From NCBI RefSeq assembly GCF_030272615.1, contig NC_081413.1, positions 337,498,802-337,562,801 on the forward strand: a DNA stretch of 64,000 nucleotides. The letters run 5' to 3'. The notes beneath the pieces were generated by a model, which was not told the origin of the DNA, searched no databases, and saw only the letters and a program-made list of their open reading frames with translations. Within the stretch, counting starts at the first letter, position 1. Each line of letters opens with the position of its first letter. Source of the stretch: Cryptomeria japonica (taxonomy: Eukaryota; Streptophyta; Pinopsida; Cupressales; Cupressaceae). A program made the translations under genes and the position numbers. This document shows, piece after piece, positions 1 through 11,422 of this stretch.

Positions 1-99
1 TTTCTCTTGGGTGAATAACTCAAGACCAACAATCTACCTTAGAAGCCTGTCCCTCTCAATCAGTTTAGCTTTCACTTCCTTTTCTTTATTTGCTTCCTT

Positions 100-598
100 C
101 TATGCCCTCAAAGATATTAAGTGATGGACTCTTCTATTGAGGGCCTCAATTTCTTGGGACACCTTATCTTCATCAGGGAACATTTCTTTAGAATCTGATA
201 TATTGACTTGGTCTATCTCAATTAAACTAATATTTCCATCTATTGTTCTAGGCACAAAATCCATTTTAATATTGGAACTATTCCTGTCCTTCCTAGAAAA
301 AACTAGCATGAGAGATCTTCTAATTTAAAATTTGGACATCCTCATTGTTACCAAATAACCCAGAATGGAAACCCAAAATGTCATGATCGGATTCAAGGGA
401 GGAAGAATTTGAATTTGTATATATGGGTCTATCAGAAGACTTACCTGTATTAATTCTCTTTTGTACCCAAGCAGCATTAGATGGCTCATGTACAACTGAT
501 CTTTTCTGGCCTCTCCATGCCTGTTCAGGTAATCCCTCTTGCAATGTCTCTTGAGGATGCTTCCTCATGAATGACCTGGTGTTCCTTCCTCTCTGCAT
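100..598 (-). pseudogene. gag-like N-terminal ORF of a family A gypsy element, broken
   Basis: Two minus-strand open stretches (598 to 320 and 309 to 100) in different frames appear to be one interrupted protein. The first begins MQRGRNTRSFMRKHPQETL and the second is acidic and polar. They lie about 260 bases downstream (minus-strand sense) of the primer binding site at 861-878, where gag of an LTR retrotransposon should start, and the element continues off the left edge. I see no zinc knuckle or other diagnostic motif, so gag rests on position alone. The frame change between the two pieces marks a pseudogene. It could also be an extra ORF that precedes gag. Confidence 0.4.
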
Positions 599-860
599 TG
601 TACTTATTTTTCTTAAAAGAATTATACTTATTCAGAAGCACCGGTTATACTTGGTAGAGTCGCCACCCACAAAGACTGTGGGAAATAAGAAAACAAGCTT
701 AAACAAATCACTTGCCAATATTTTACAAATCAAGAAGATTTTCAAAGAGAAAGATAACACAAATGAGAGATAAGGCAATCTTCCACAACACACAGAGATC
801 CAAACAAACATCCACACTAATTCAAGCACCAATCTGTAACATAGATACACACTATGACTA
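599..860 (-). other. untranslated leader of the family A element
   Basis: This stretch lies between the primer binding site and the first ORF. Around 650-680 the minus strand reads GGGTGGCGACTCT followed by ACCGGTGCTT. The plus-strand leader at about 25390-25425 reads GGGTGGTGACTCT followed by ACCGGTGCTT. The shared block supports placing both elements in one family. Confidence 0.5.
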
Positions 861-878
861 TCCCCAGCAGAGTCGCCA
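861..878 (-). other. primer binding site, tRNA-Arg type
   Basis: The minus strand reads TGGCGACTCTGCTGGGGA, complementary to a tRNA 3' end finishing in CCA. It sits four bases from the LTR end at 883 (TGTTG in plus sense, so the element's LTR ends CAACA). The same sequence occurs in plus sense at 25125-25142. A tRNA-Arg primer is reported for some plant Tat/Ogre elements; the tRNA assignment here is from memory of that pattern. Confidence 0.75.
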
Positions 879-1869
879 CTTTTGTTGTTCTCAAATTCTG
901 ATTCCCTTCTCTCCTCCCTATTAGGAATACAATAAACTGTGTTTACATATGAACAGGACACCGAGGAAGAACAAAACTCTAGAAAAATATATAACAAGGT
1001 TTTAACAAAACCTTCTACACTTTGAACTTATCCAAAGTTCAGGCGGGTATACCTTCTGTGAAAACTTTCACACTTTTAAACTTTGAGATCCATAGTAAAC
1101 CAATGCTAGAAACCTATGGACTTCATCGACTTAATAAAACTGAAACATTAATAGAAAAGATTATACTCATTTTCAGTATTGATCTCTAAGAGAAATAGAA
1201 AGAAAACTACAACTGGATACCAATGCCTTATTCAGGTTACAAAGTCACCAAAATCAAATTAGAATTCCAAAACTAAAACAATCACATACATTTCACCACC
1301 TTGGCCTTAATTAACACCATACATGCCTAACATATACATGAGTTTTATCCTCTTAAAACTAAAACCGTTCATCAAATTCAAAATGAGCAAATAATTGATT
1401 TACTGATAGAGATATTTCATGCATATTTAATTCCTCTCCCTTGAAGAGAAAAGCTAGAAACACATCCATATGATTGCCTTACAATCCATGTTCAATCAAA
1501 TAACCCTTGACTATTCAAATGAAACAAACAAATTAACGAGTGCACACCAGAAGACAACACAAATTTAGGCTTGAAAATTGTTTATTTGTATCTTTTTATT
1601 CATTTTTGAAAATAATCTTACACGATTCAAAGTATTCTCTGTGATAGCTAGAAAAAACCCAGATATATTTCTGTAGAGTTTCTTTACAAAAATTCTTGTG
1701 ATCCCTTTTCTATTATTCCTGGTATCCATTTATAACATTATGGATGCATACAAGCTTCAGACATTCCTAAGAAAAGTTTGTTACAAACCACAATGTCCTC
1801 CAAGAAATAGTTACAAGTCCTTTTCAGTATCAACGACCTCTTCTGTTTGGTGCTCCTCTATAACATCTT

Positions 1870-3329
1870 CTAACTACTCTAGGATTCCTTCTTCTTGCAC
1901 CACATATTTCTTGGTACACTCTTGGAACATGTCATCAACAGCCCATGAGTAGCCAACATTTTTTTCCTTCAACTTAACCAACCTTTTCCAAGAGTTTATC
2001 ACTTTATTAACCTCTGAATTCAAAAAGCCATAATGTGACTTTATCTTTTCTATTTTTTCATCTGTCTTAATAAATAGGGATGTATCATCTGTATTAATGA
2101 TTCCATTAACCCTTAGAGACAAGTTAGCTCCCAGCGCATCAAGCCATACTTGTTTGTCCTTTAAGTTGATTTTGGTTAACAAAACCCCCAGGAAACAATT
2201 CAAATTTATGCTCAGTTTATTCTTTCCTATACAAGTTGGCTTTCCTCTCCACATTGGTTCTTTCATCTGCTAACTTGGTTAGACCTTTTGCTAACTCACA
2301 TGTGGATTTAATAATAGCATTTGATCTTGCTTCATCATAGGATGCACACATAAGTTCTAAATCCACCTCTCTTGGCATCCACTTATCCTAAGACAAAATT
2401 GTGCTCCACAATTGCATAGGAATCTCCTCACCTTCTTCTTCTTTGATCAAATCCATTTCCTTAGCAAAATAATCAGATCCTTTGAACAAAAATATGTGCA
2501 TTAGAAGAGAATACCATCCAAAAGGTCTATCCACCTTACCATTTTTTATCCCTACAAGCCCTGCATGAATTGCATCAGTGAGGTAAGGTGCATAATCAAA
2601 TGTCACTGCTAGAGAGGGGTTCAGAATCTGTGCCATCATTAACATATAATGGGTTGGCATGGTTGTTTCAGCATCTTCCCCAAGGATCTGACATAGTGAC
2701 CAATACATTCCCTTGGCCCTTAAAGTGAACAAATTCAGGGAGAAGGGTTCCATGGTGCTAGGGCCCACTACAATTAACCCTCCTATTTTAACAAAAAACT
2801 CCTTCAAAGGGCCACTCCTAAGGCGATCTTTCTGCACATCATAAACCTGGGCCAATGTTTCAAAATCAATAGGCTCTAGTAAATTTGATGCCTCACTGAG
2901 CTTGAAAACATTCCTGAATTCATCATCATTGATCTCTATCAAGGTTCCTGCATTGACATTCCTCACACATCTAGCAACAAGATCATAATTGTGTGCGATT
3001 TGGGTTAGCAAGTCTACATTCATAAAACCCCAGGGGCTACAAGATTCCCTACGTCTAGTTCCCATATGCTATTCATTGGGGCACTGGCATGTCTCTGACT
3101 GAATCCCACATTAAAAAGACCCAGCCCTAAAATCTCTATGTGTGAATCCCTTAACCATCTACCCTTGTCATATAAACCATCTCCAATCCTTAGATGAGGG
3201 GCTTTAGGAACCAATTCTTTGATTTTGGCCGCAACATTTGAGGACATGGTCAATTATTCTAGGAAGTCATCACATATATTCCTATCTTGATAATTTACCT
3301 TCCCTGTGAACTCCCTTCTTGGTGCCATC
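1870..3329 (-). pseudogene. unknown ORF carried in a long LTR, frameshifted
   Basis: I do not recognise this protein. Minus-strand reading starts at 3329 (MAPRREFTGKVNYQDRN), meets a stop, and continues through MTMSSNVAAKIKELVPKAPH. It then shifts frame at about 3020-3065 into a 225-residue open stretch, and shifts again into 130 residues ending near 1874. The middle part is globular with hydrophobic helices. The C-terminal part is lysine/glutamate rich and could form a coiled coil. The layout resembles the ORF unit at 29282-33416 (a conserved R-C-(V/I)-R stretch followed by an I/V-rich strand), and the tail is similar to 63830-64000. It may belong to plant transposon-associated proteins of unknown function. 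A profile search would decide. Confidence 0.4.
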
Positions 3330-3779
3330 TCATTAATGCAATTATATCAATTGAGATTCAAACAAAACTCTGATAAGGCAAGCACATAGTAAAGAACCAA
3401 TTTCAAACTGTAATTAGCAAGCAATATACAAAAAACCTATTACTCTCCTGAAGAAATTTGCTCTGCACCAGCTCCTCTACAACAATCTTGTTGAAATGGT
3501 ACCAATATTCAATTGATGTGGACCTTAATACGACAACTTGGCATTGAATTGAGAAATTAATCCTGCATGCTTCGGCCATCAACTCAGAATTGAATTCACA
3601 AATCGAATTAAAAAATGGGCTCCAACAGATCACTAGTTTTCTGAGTATTTCCCTATTTCGTTGTTTCTCTATTTCGCGGAGTTTAAAACCTCCACATCTT
3701 TCCTTCATGAAGCAATGACATTCGTTGGATCCTTGGAAACTTGCACTGCCTTCACTCCTTCCGGTCCTTCTGTATTAGT

Positions 3780-4990
3780 AATGGGCCCCACCTTCTTTTC
3801 GCTACTTCGCGAACACTAAACCTTGTGCACTTAAATCATGTGAAACAACGTTGGCCATCCAATCAATTAACACTTGCACGATCTCTACTGGTTACAGTGA
3901 CCACCAGTCTTTTCTCCTCACCACACACCACCATCACTGCTAGCGGTCTTCGCCGCTTCATGAAAACTAACCACCATGCATCTTCGGGCTGCGAAACAAT
4001 GCCCATTGTTGGATCCACCTCGAGATGTACACCATTTAATGTACTCAAACCTTTAAAGTGAACCCCCAGCTTGGAAACCACTTGCTTTGTTTCATCACCG
4101 GTGAATGAATCTTACTTGTCGGTCTCCTATTTAATCAAGAACTCCAACGGGCTCCATTCTAGGACTGCCACGTGTTCTATTTCATTCATGGGTTTCAACA
4201 CCATCATCGATTAAATCAAAGCAGGCCCTCAAGCAATCCTTTGGAGCCACGTGCATCTGACAAGTCATCATTTCCCTCAACCAAGAGACCCACCTGTCTT
4301 GCCATGTCATTTTGCTATTTTGCAAACGGTAAACTTTTATTGATTTGGGGCTGTGAATCCATGCGGGCCGTCCGATCAACTCCGAGTTGATTGGTCTTTA
4401 AAATCATGACTTGCCTATCTTTTGGACCCAACAACCCTTTCGCTATTTGGCGAACACTAAACCTTAGGAAACTCTTCTTCACGAAGCAATGACAATCGTT
4501 ATATCTTTGGAAATTGCTTGCCTGTTAACTTTTTCGTGACCACCTTGGCTGGGCCTCCACCTTTTCACTACTTCACGAAAGGTAAAACCTCAGGCAACTC
4601 TTCTTTGCGAAGCAACGACAATCGTTAGATCTTTGGAAACTGCTTGCCTGTTAACCTTTTCATGACCACCTTGCCCGGGCCCTCCACCTTTTCGCTACTT
4701 CACGAAAGGTAAAACACAGACATCTTTTGGCTGTGAATCTATGCGCACTGTTGGATGAAATCCACACCGATTGTCCTTTAACCAAAGGAACTGCTTACCT
4801 CTGGGACCCACCAACTCTTTCGCTATTTTGCATAGGGTAAATCACATGTATCTTGGGCTAGCGAAGCAACATGAGCCGTTGGATCCAATACAAGATGCAT
4901 TCCTTTTACCTGCCAAACAATCCTTTGGCCGGGCCCGCTTACCCATTTCGCCACTTCGCGAATGGTAAATTGTAGGCATCTTCACCTAGC
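3780..4990. repeat. ~126-bp tandem array with TTCGC/GCGAA dyads
   Basis: Units near 4314, 4438, 4564, 4690, 4817 and 4945 are spaced 124-128 bases apart. A further copy lies near 3797 and a weak one near 3944. Each carries a TTTCGCTACTTCGCGAA-like dyad followed by GGTAAA or ACTAAACC, and a segment like GAAGCAACGACAATCGTTAG. Short open frames across it are by-products of the repeat. A related GCGAAATGGCGAAA motif in the opposite orientation occurs at 23560-23730 in the plus-strand family A LTR. Confidence 0.7.
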
Positions 4991-5623
4991 AAAACAACAC
5001 ACAGTGCAGGATTAACCTTGACTTGCACCATAGTTAAGAAGTGCGACAAATATTAAAAAAAGACATAGGTAAAGGCATAAAAATTGAAAATATTTAAAAG
5101 ACCGCCTAGGGAAAACCTAAAGGGGGGGACACTTTCATGACAGAGCGACCGTTCCACTAAAGTGGAAAAAGCAATGCAAAAATAAAATGCAAGGGTTTTC
5201 AAACCATAGAAAAGGTTAAATCTTTCAAAAACCTTAAACCCTCTTTGACCCAAAAAACACAGAGGCAACAAGGTTATGTCAAACACATTATTGCAGATTT
5301 TAGCCGATTATGGGACAAGAATGCCCAATTTTCAAAATAGTGATAACAAAATCGACGTTGATTGATGAAAAATTGAGCGCAAAGTTGATCGTAAAGTTGA
5401 TGTGTAGAATTGAAATTGATATTCACCGTTGAAATTGAGCGCAATTGGAAGAAAAAATAAGCATTTGATGAAAAGAGTGCTAAGTGATCCAAATTGTGAA
5501 ATTGACTAGCAAAATGATCTCAAATTTTGATTTCGATCCCGAAAATGGAATCAGAGCGGGTGAATTAGCTAAGGGTACAGTTTTCATGTCCATCAGAGCA
5601 AGTTGAAAAATTATGTTTTTGGC
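4991..5623. other. junction region, no gene seen
   Basis: No coding potential. CCCTCTTTGA at 5239-5248 resembles the complement of the polypurine tract of Tat element 2 and lies about 375 bases before the TATA box at 5624, against about 350 in element 2. It may be all that remains of the 3' end of element 1, whose 3' LTR I cannot find. Confidence 0.3.
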
Positions 5624-5630
5624 TATATAT
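5624..5630 (+). promoter_or_regulatory. TATA box of the antisense PMD gene, element 1
   Basis: TATATAT lies 80 bases before the ATG at 5704. The equivalent TATAAAAG in element 2 lies 81 bases before its ATG. The matched spacing in two diverged elements is the main support. Confidence 0.6.
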
Positions 5631-5703
5631 GGGACAAAAGTGTCATTTTCAAATCATTTTAACCCTCCAAGTTTGGAAATTCAAAAAGCCTTCTGCGAAG
5701 AAA

Positions 5704-7985
5704 ATGGTGGTCCCTACTCATCAACATCGATTTGAGTGCCAGAGATGTCATAATGGACCCTGAAACTATGAGCCAGTGGTAAGTGATTGATCTTAAGCAT
5801 CTTTATGTTTTCAATTTTGAATTTTTTTGCTCATTTTTCAAGTTTTTCGCATGTTTTGGGTCGGGTTTCACGTTTTATCGTGCGAGGCAGGATTCTGTCT
5901 TGCACGAGTAACTGTTAAAATTTCTTTTGTCATTTAAGGTCATTAGAATTGTCGTTCGGGCCCTACCCTTGTATCATACGACAAGTCTATAAAAAGACCA
6001 TTTTATCGTGCAAGGTCCAATAATTTGTCATTTTGGGTTGTTTTATCGTACGATAGCTATTCTTGACTTGTACGAGATATTGCTTCTCTGTGTTTTGTCA
6101 TTCAGGAGATAGAGAGCATTTTTGAAGGTCTGAATGTGAAAGTTTGATTTTGCATTTGACTTAGTTGGATTTGCGTGATGTTTTACTTCTCTTGTAGGCT
6201 CATTGGGAATGTTTTTTGATGCTTTGTTGTTGGGTTTTTGCAGGGTCGATTACCTCCTACTATGGCATTAGTTCAACATTTATCTGAGGTTGAGCAGGCT
6301 CATATTGATGAATGTCATTTGACTCATCTTCTTGGTTTACCAGATATCCGTGTGAATCATGGTATGCTCACGGTGTTGGTAGAGCATTTCCATTCAGAGC
6401 ATAACACGTTTCATTTGCCGGTGGGGGAGTTGACTATCACTCCCGAGGATGTATGTAGGATCCTCCATATCCCTTTTGCTGGGGATAAGGTGGATTACAA
6501 TTCAGAGCACCTTCTAGGATTGCAAGCAGTGAGGTATGTCTTCAGAGATACTGACATTTTGACTCGTTCCATAAGTTGGGACATATTGATGAGCAGATAC
6601 AACGAGGAGTTTCCTCTGGCATGTGTTCTAGCAGGATTTATAGGCTATTTTCTGATGCTAGATAGAGGGCAAAAGGGTTTCCAGTGTGGTTGGGGTAGGA
6701 TGTTGATGAGATTGATGGAGACCCCTTAGAGGCTTGGCTGGGGTTCTTGCTTGTTGGCTCACATGTATCGTGAGATGCATGAGATCGTATATAAAGATGG
6801 TCAGAGCATGGCCGCAGGTGTATATATTTTACAAGTTTGGGCTTGGGAGCATCTTCCCATTTATCAGCCTATTATAGATGATAGTAGAGAGCTCAAGCAG
6901 CCGATTATATACAGGTATGCTGGTTATATTACATAGCCCCATCTGGGCAAGACAATTTTTTTAGTAGTGACAATTCGATGATTTCATATCTGTAGTGTGG
7001 AGACTATATAGAGGTTTGGAGCCATGGGATGACTGGTGGCTAGTCCACAGGGACCTTTTTGTCATGCGCCCACTTATTGGGAGATCACAAACTATTGTGG
7101 AGTGGTTCATCGTTTCTCGAGTGATGAGGCAGTATGGCCAGCCTCAGGGGATCTAGCAAGAGTTTACAGCATATGCGCGTTACGTGAATGAGGAGAGAAA
7201 GGGATGGTCTCCATGGTTATCCTATGCTTTAGCCATGCAGGAGCTGACTGATCTACAACGCCTCAGATGGGATTAAATGGATGATGTAGCAAATGCAGGG
7301 CTATTGCCCTAGTATAGAGAGTGGTTCCAGCAACATCCTTTTCCTAAGTTTACTGATCTAGGTGAGTAGGCTAGGGTCAGAGATAGGGACAAGGATAGAG
7401 AGCTGAGGCTCCAAGGCAGATAGGTGGTGATCCTAGTGCTAGTAGTAGCAAGGTTCCAGCTGAGGGTGGACAACAAAGGGGTGAGGGTGGATCCCTTGGG
7501 AGAGTAGGAGTGAGATTGGGTGGAGCTGAGGAGGAGTGAACAACTCCGAGATAGCTGTGGCAACAGCGAGAGGAGCAGGGTGGTACTGGAGGTGGAGATG
7601 GGGTGGAGAGCCGATGAGAGAGTAGGGGACAGAGGCAGGATGGTCGATGAGAGCATTTCTTGTAGAGATGCAGTCACAGTTGATAGTGGCTCAGACTCAA
7701 CTAGCAGAGTAAGATCGTCAGCTTACGGAGTTGAGAGTAGAGCGTGATCGTCAAGTCGCAGCGATGAGAGTGGAGCGAGACACCCTCTAGCAAGAAGTTT
7801 TGCATCAAAATAGCAGGGCAACCTACTATGTCACAACATATAGCATGGTAGTTCCAGTAGCGCAATAGGTGATTCCTTATTCTCAGTATATGGCACGTTC
7901 TAAGGGAGCTTGGGCACCTCGACATGATCTCGGTCATCAGGCTCCTCCTCCTCCACTAGGCGATGAGGGAGAGGCTCAGAGCTAG
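5704..7985 (+). pseudogene. antisense plant-mobile-domain gene of Tat element 1
   Basis: Two-exon gene opposite to gag-pol. Exon 1 (5704-5778) is 25 codons, MVVPTHQHRFECQRC then a TGA, and ends at GTAAGT. The intron runs to an acceptor TTTTTGCAG ending at 6243. Exon 2 starts GRLPPTMALVQHL and gives the PMD core: a NTFHLPVGELTITPEDV segment (about 6400-6460), ACVLAGFIGYF, and ILQVWAWEHLPIY (about 6825-6860). Further PMD C-terminal sequence (PLIGRSQTIVEWF, about 7070-7110) sits in a shifted frame. The tail (7668-7985) encodes a coiled coil, QLTELRVERDRQ, and ends GDEGEAQS then TAG. Stops at 6727 and 6934 and at least one frameshift make it a pseudogene. Plant PMD proteins (MAIN/MAIL1) act in the nucleus in silencing and gene expression; the role of transposon copies is not established. 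Confidence 0.75.
5875..6077. repeat. TCGTRCGA-type motif cluster in the PMD intron, element 1
   Basis: Six copies in ~200 bases of intron: TATCGTGCGAGG, CTTGCACGAGTA, ATCATACGACAAG, TATCGTGCAAGG, TATCGTACGATAG, CTTGTACGAGAT. The core is a near-palindrome and copies occur in both orientations. The same core recurs in the gag leader at 16329-16612. Confidence 0.6.
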
Positions 7986-8112
7986 ATATTCTTTTTGTAG
8001 CTTGGATATATTTTTTGTAGACACACCCATTTTTTTGTAGCCTATACGATTCTTGCTTCGATGGGAGTTTGTATATGTCATTCGACATCATTTTGTACCT
8101 TTAAACTTGACA

Positions 8113-8114
<2 letters not shown>

Positions 8115-8168
<54 letters not shown>
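8115..8168. repeat. (TA)n microsatellite after the PMD gene, element 1
   Basis: About 27 TA units, 130 bases after the PMD stop codon. Element 2 has a shorter (TA)n in the same place (40232-40256), followed in both cases by TACGA. Confidence 0.9.
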
Positions 8169-9662
8169 GAGATCAAATTTAACTTCATCGTACTTGTGTT
8201 GATTCATTTATGAGATGTCTTTTATATGCTTTATTCTATATGTATGCATTTCTTTTCAATATGAATTTATGTAATGCAAATGATTATAGATGTCTATTTT
8301 TGTTTCTTTTCATATGCAAATAAATGAACGAGAAATGAGTAATATGAGTAATGCAATTTTTTTTTTCATTTTTCTATGCAATAAGATGATTGCAGATGAG
8401 TGGATAATGAAATGTATGAAGCTGTATTAAATGTTATGTATGCAGCTAAAACATCTCAAAAACACAAATACTCAACCGGAGAAATGATGATAAATAGACC
8501 ACTTAGCATAAGAAATGATGATGCTTTCAGCTCTCATTCAGAAGATAAAGAGATTATTACCATACTGAAATCACTCTAAATTCACAAAAATGCAGAATGA
8601 TATGCAAAATGATATGCGAAATGCAACCTAAACCTAGTCACTGAATTTAAAATACTTAAGATTCATCATTGAGCATAACGAACACAACAGGCAAGTTAGA
8701 GTTCCTTTATTTTTCAATGTGCAATATGTATTATCGTGTCCGCAATGACCCTTTTTTCGTTCATATCCTTGGACATATTTCACATCATAAAGAAATTCCC
8801 TCAAAACAAAAAAAGAAATGATATGGACTTCCCTGTAGCATACAAATAAGCGGAGTCGAGGTATGTGAGGTGATTTCACCTTGTTGTGAAGGCTCTTATC
8901 ACATACACCCAGCTAATTTATATGTTTCCAGATCATTGGGATCATTCCTACAATCAGAAAACAAAGAAAATATTATGCCCCCAATCCTTGCTCCTCTTAG
9001 TCACAATAGACTTCCTCGAGTTACTCAGAGGGATAATAATCGAAAACCAATATAAAAAGACAACACACAAAGAAAATTGTTCATTCATAGCTTAAACTGT
9101 ATTAGTGATTGTTTTCCGTTATGTTGTTTTGCTTGTTTACTCAGTGATAAAAACTCTTTGGTAGTTAGGAGATAGGTGACTGACTCAGAATGGACGACCA
9201 CAATTCACTGACAGAAAGATGACTTGGTTGACATTTCTTAGGACATGTGAATTGCTCTGTCGAGTAACCTAAGACTAGGATGTTGATCAGTTTCAAGTCA
9301 TGAGGATTTCAACGAACCCGGATGTCATGAAAGTGACTGAAAAATATGTACAAGTGAAAGAAAAAGATGCATGAAAGTGGGAAATGCCAACATTGTGTTG
9401 ATAGATGGAGCGCTTGAGTACAAGAGGCGCCTGTTTGCCAGGTTTTCACCTTCTTAGCAAAGACTCATTTTTTTTACCAAGGTGCCTGTTTACTAGGTTT
9501 TCACCAGGGCATTTTCTCTCTTTATATTTTTTCTTCTTTTTCTTTCTTTTTCTCATTTTTTTTGTATTTTATGATTTTTTAAATTTTTTACAAGACTTTT
9601 TTCAATTTTTAGGATGTTTTTCAGGACTTTTTCAGCTGTACAAGTTGGTGGCACAGATAATG
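8169..9662. other. spacer between the convergent PMD gene and pol, element 1
   Basis: No gene. It holds AT-rich DNA with many ATGCAAATGATA-like words. It has two copies of the dyad CCTGTTTRCYAGG (9430-9442 and 9485-9497), each followed by TTTTCACC. A pyrimidine-rich plus-strand tract follows (about 9520-9605), A/G-rich in pol sense. Element 2 has one such dyad and tract in the same position. Confidence 0.5.
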
Positions 9663-11407
9663 CTAAGCGAAGAATTTCTTCAAGTGGATGGTGTTAATCG
9701 GTTCACGGAGTTGTTCTCCTTTTGAATTTGAGAGTTGATAAGCACCAGAGTCGAATATTGCAATAACGATGTAGGGACCCAGTCAGTTGGGTTCAAACTT
9801 CCCTTTATTGTCGCAAAACTGTTGATTTTTTGGATTTTCTCTCAGAACAAGGTCACCAACCTGAAATTCTCTTTGTCAAACTTTCTTGTTATATCCTCTG
9901 GATATTCTCTTTTGATACACTCTAAGATGATCAAACGCCACTTGTCGATGCTCATCCAGCAATTTGAGTTCTTGCAATCTAGATATTCTATGATCTTCAT
10001 CAGTAACAAGACCTTGCAAAGAAACTCTTAGAGATGGTATTTCTACTTCAATAGGTAGTACTGCTTCAGACCCATATACCAAAGAGAAAGGTGTAGCCCC
10101 AGTAGGTGTTCTGATACTTGTTCTATAAGCCCATAGTGTAGGATTGGGCTGTAGATGCCAATCCGTCCCGGATTTGTTCACTGTTCTGTGCATGATAGTC
10201 AGTAGGTTTTTGTTAGATGCCTCAGCTTGTCCATTACCTTGAGGGTAATATAATGATGACCAATATTTTATTTTGAATTTCTCACAAAGCTCGTCCAGAT
10301 CTTTATTCTAAAATTGTCCTCCATTATCAGTCACAATGGATGAAGGTATCCCATACCTACAAATGATATAGTTTAGGATGAACAAGGTGACTTGTTTACC
10401 AGTTTCTTTGATGAGCGGAACTGCCTCTACCCACTTGGTGAAATACTCAGTGGCCATTATGATGAATCGTCTGATGGATTGGAGACATCCTTGTAGACTT
10501 CTCATTTGACTAATGTTCTTCAGAGGTGGCATTTCCATTATGGCTTGGACCTTCTCAAGATCAACCTTGATTCCCTTCTTTGAAATGATGTAGCCAAGTA
10601 GTTTACCAGATGTCACTCTGAATGCACACTTCTTTGGATTTAACCAGAGTTTGAACTTTTCCATTTTGTCAAGTATACAACCTAACTCTTGAATATGCGT
10701 TGATCTTTTTGTAGTCTTCACTAAGGTGTCATCAACATAATCTTCCATATTCTTATGCATCATAATATGAAAAATGGTTGTAACTGCTCTTTGATAGGTT
10801 GCTCCTGTGTTCTTTATCCCAAATAGCATGACATTCCAGCAAAAGGTTCCCCATGCACAGGTGAAAGTTGTCTTTTCTTGATCTCCAAGAGCTATTTTGA
10901 TTTGATTATATCCGAAGAATTCATCCATTAGTGAGTACATTTCATACCTAGCAGTCATGTCGACTATCATATCAATGTTTGGCAATGCAAAGTTGTCCTT
11001 CAGACAAGCTTTGTTAAGATCTCTGAAGTCAGTGCAAACTCTAATAGACTTGTCTGGCTTTGACACATGTACTATGTTTGAAATCCATTCGGCATAATCT
11101 ATGCTTTGATGAATCTAGCTTTGAGCAGTTTTTCTAGTTTAGCCTTGACTAATAGTGCTACATTTGGGTGCATCTTATGGAGTTTTTTCTTAACTGGTTT
11201 TACTTCTGGTGTAATTAAAAGATGGTGCATGATAAGATCAGGATCCAAGCCTGGCATATCGAAGTACGTCCATGTAAAGTTTATTTTCTTTTCTGAGAAT
11301 AGCTGAGTGAAATCCTTCAATTCTTCTGCTAATAGTGATTGAGCTACATGAATGATGTGTGGTGTCTCTTGACTCCCAATGTTTGCTGGCTGAGTTGGCT
11401 CGATCAA
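9663..11407 (-). pseudogene. RT fused to integrase C-terminus, element 1 pol remnant
   Basis: Reverse transcriptase is recognisable: a DFRDLNKACLKDNFALP segment, FTCAWGTFCWN and the active-site segment MEDYVDD (about 10735). It then runs through LQGCLQSIRRFI straight into IMATEYFTKWVEAVPL, an integrase core segment, with no RNase H or integrase zinc finger between. Element 2 has about 1.54 kb there. Integrase continues SIVTDNGGQF, then in another frame HRTVNKSGTDWHLQPNP, and ends IHLKKFFA with a stop at 9663-9665. The deleted pol cannot support transposition alone, although the frame stays open across the junction. Confidence 0.75.
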
Positions 11408-11422
11408 TATGGAGGACCTTTC

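Larger units (their letters stand above)
883..5234 (-). repeat. 5' LTR of the family A element, outer edge uncertain
   Basis: The inner edge is clear: TGTTG begins four bases from the primer binding site. The first ~1.1 kb is similar to 62867-64000, whose left edge is the same TGTTGT, so this really is an LTR boundary. Inside are a minus-strand ORF (1870-3329) and a ~126-bp array (about 4310-4990). I could not find the outer end. I place it before a polypurine-tract-like remnant of Tat element 1 at 5239-5248, so the stated end is a limit and not a mapped junction. Part of this stretch may be a separate insertion. Confidence 0.4.

Noticed and set aside
3403-3708. 101-codon minus-strand open frame
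   Set aside because: No domain, no similarity to the neighbouring ORF units, and it lies in LTR-like DNA. Probably chance.
5050-5234. 3' LTR of Tat element 1
   Set aside because: No sequence like the edges of its 5' LTR is present. Only a polypurine-tract-like word at 5239-5248 remains.
9405-10031. Plus-strand open frames of 106 and 98 codons
   Set aside because: The first is a T-rich tract and the second is the complement of integrase.
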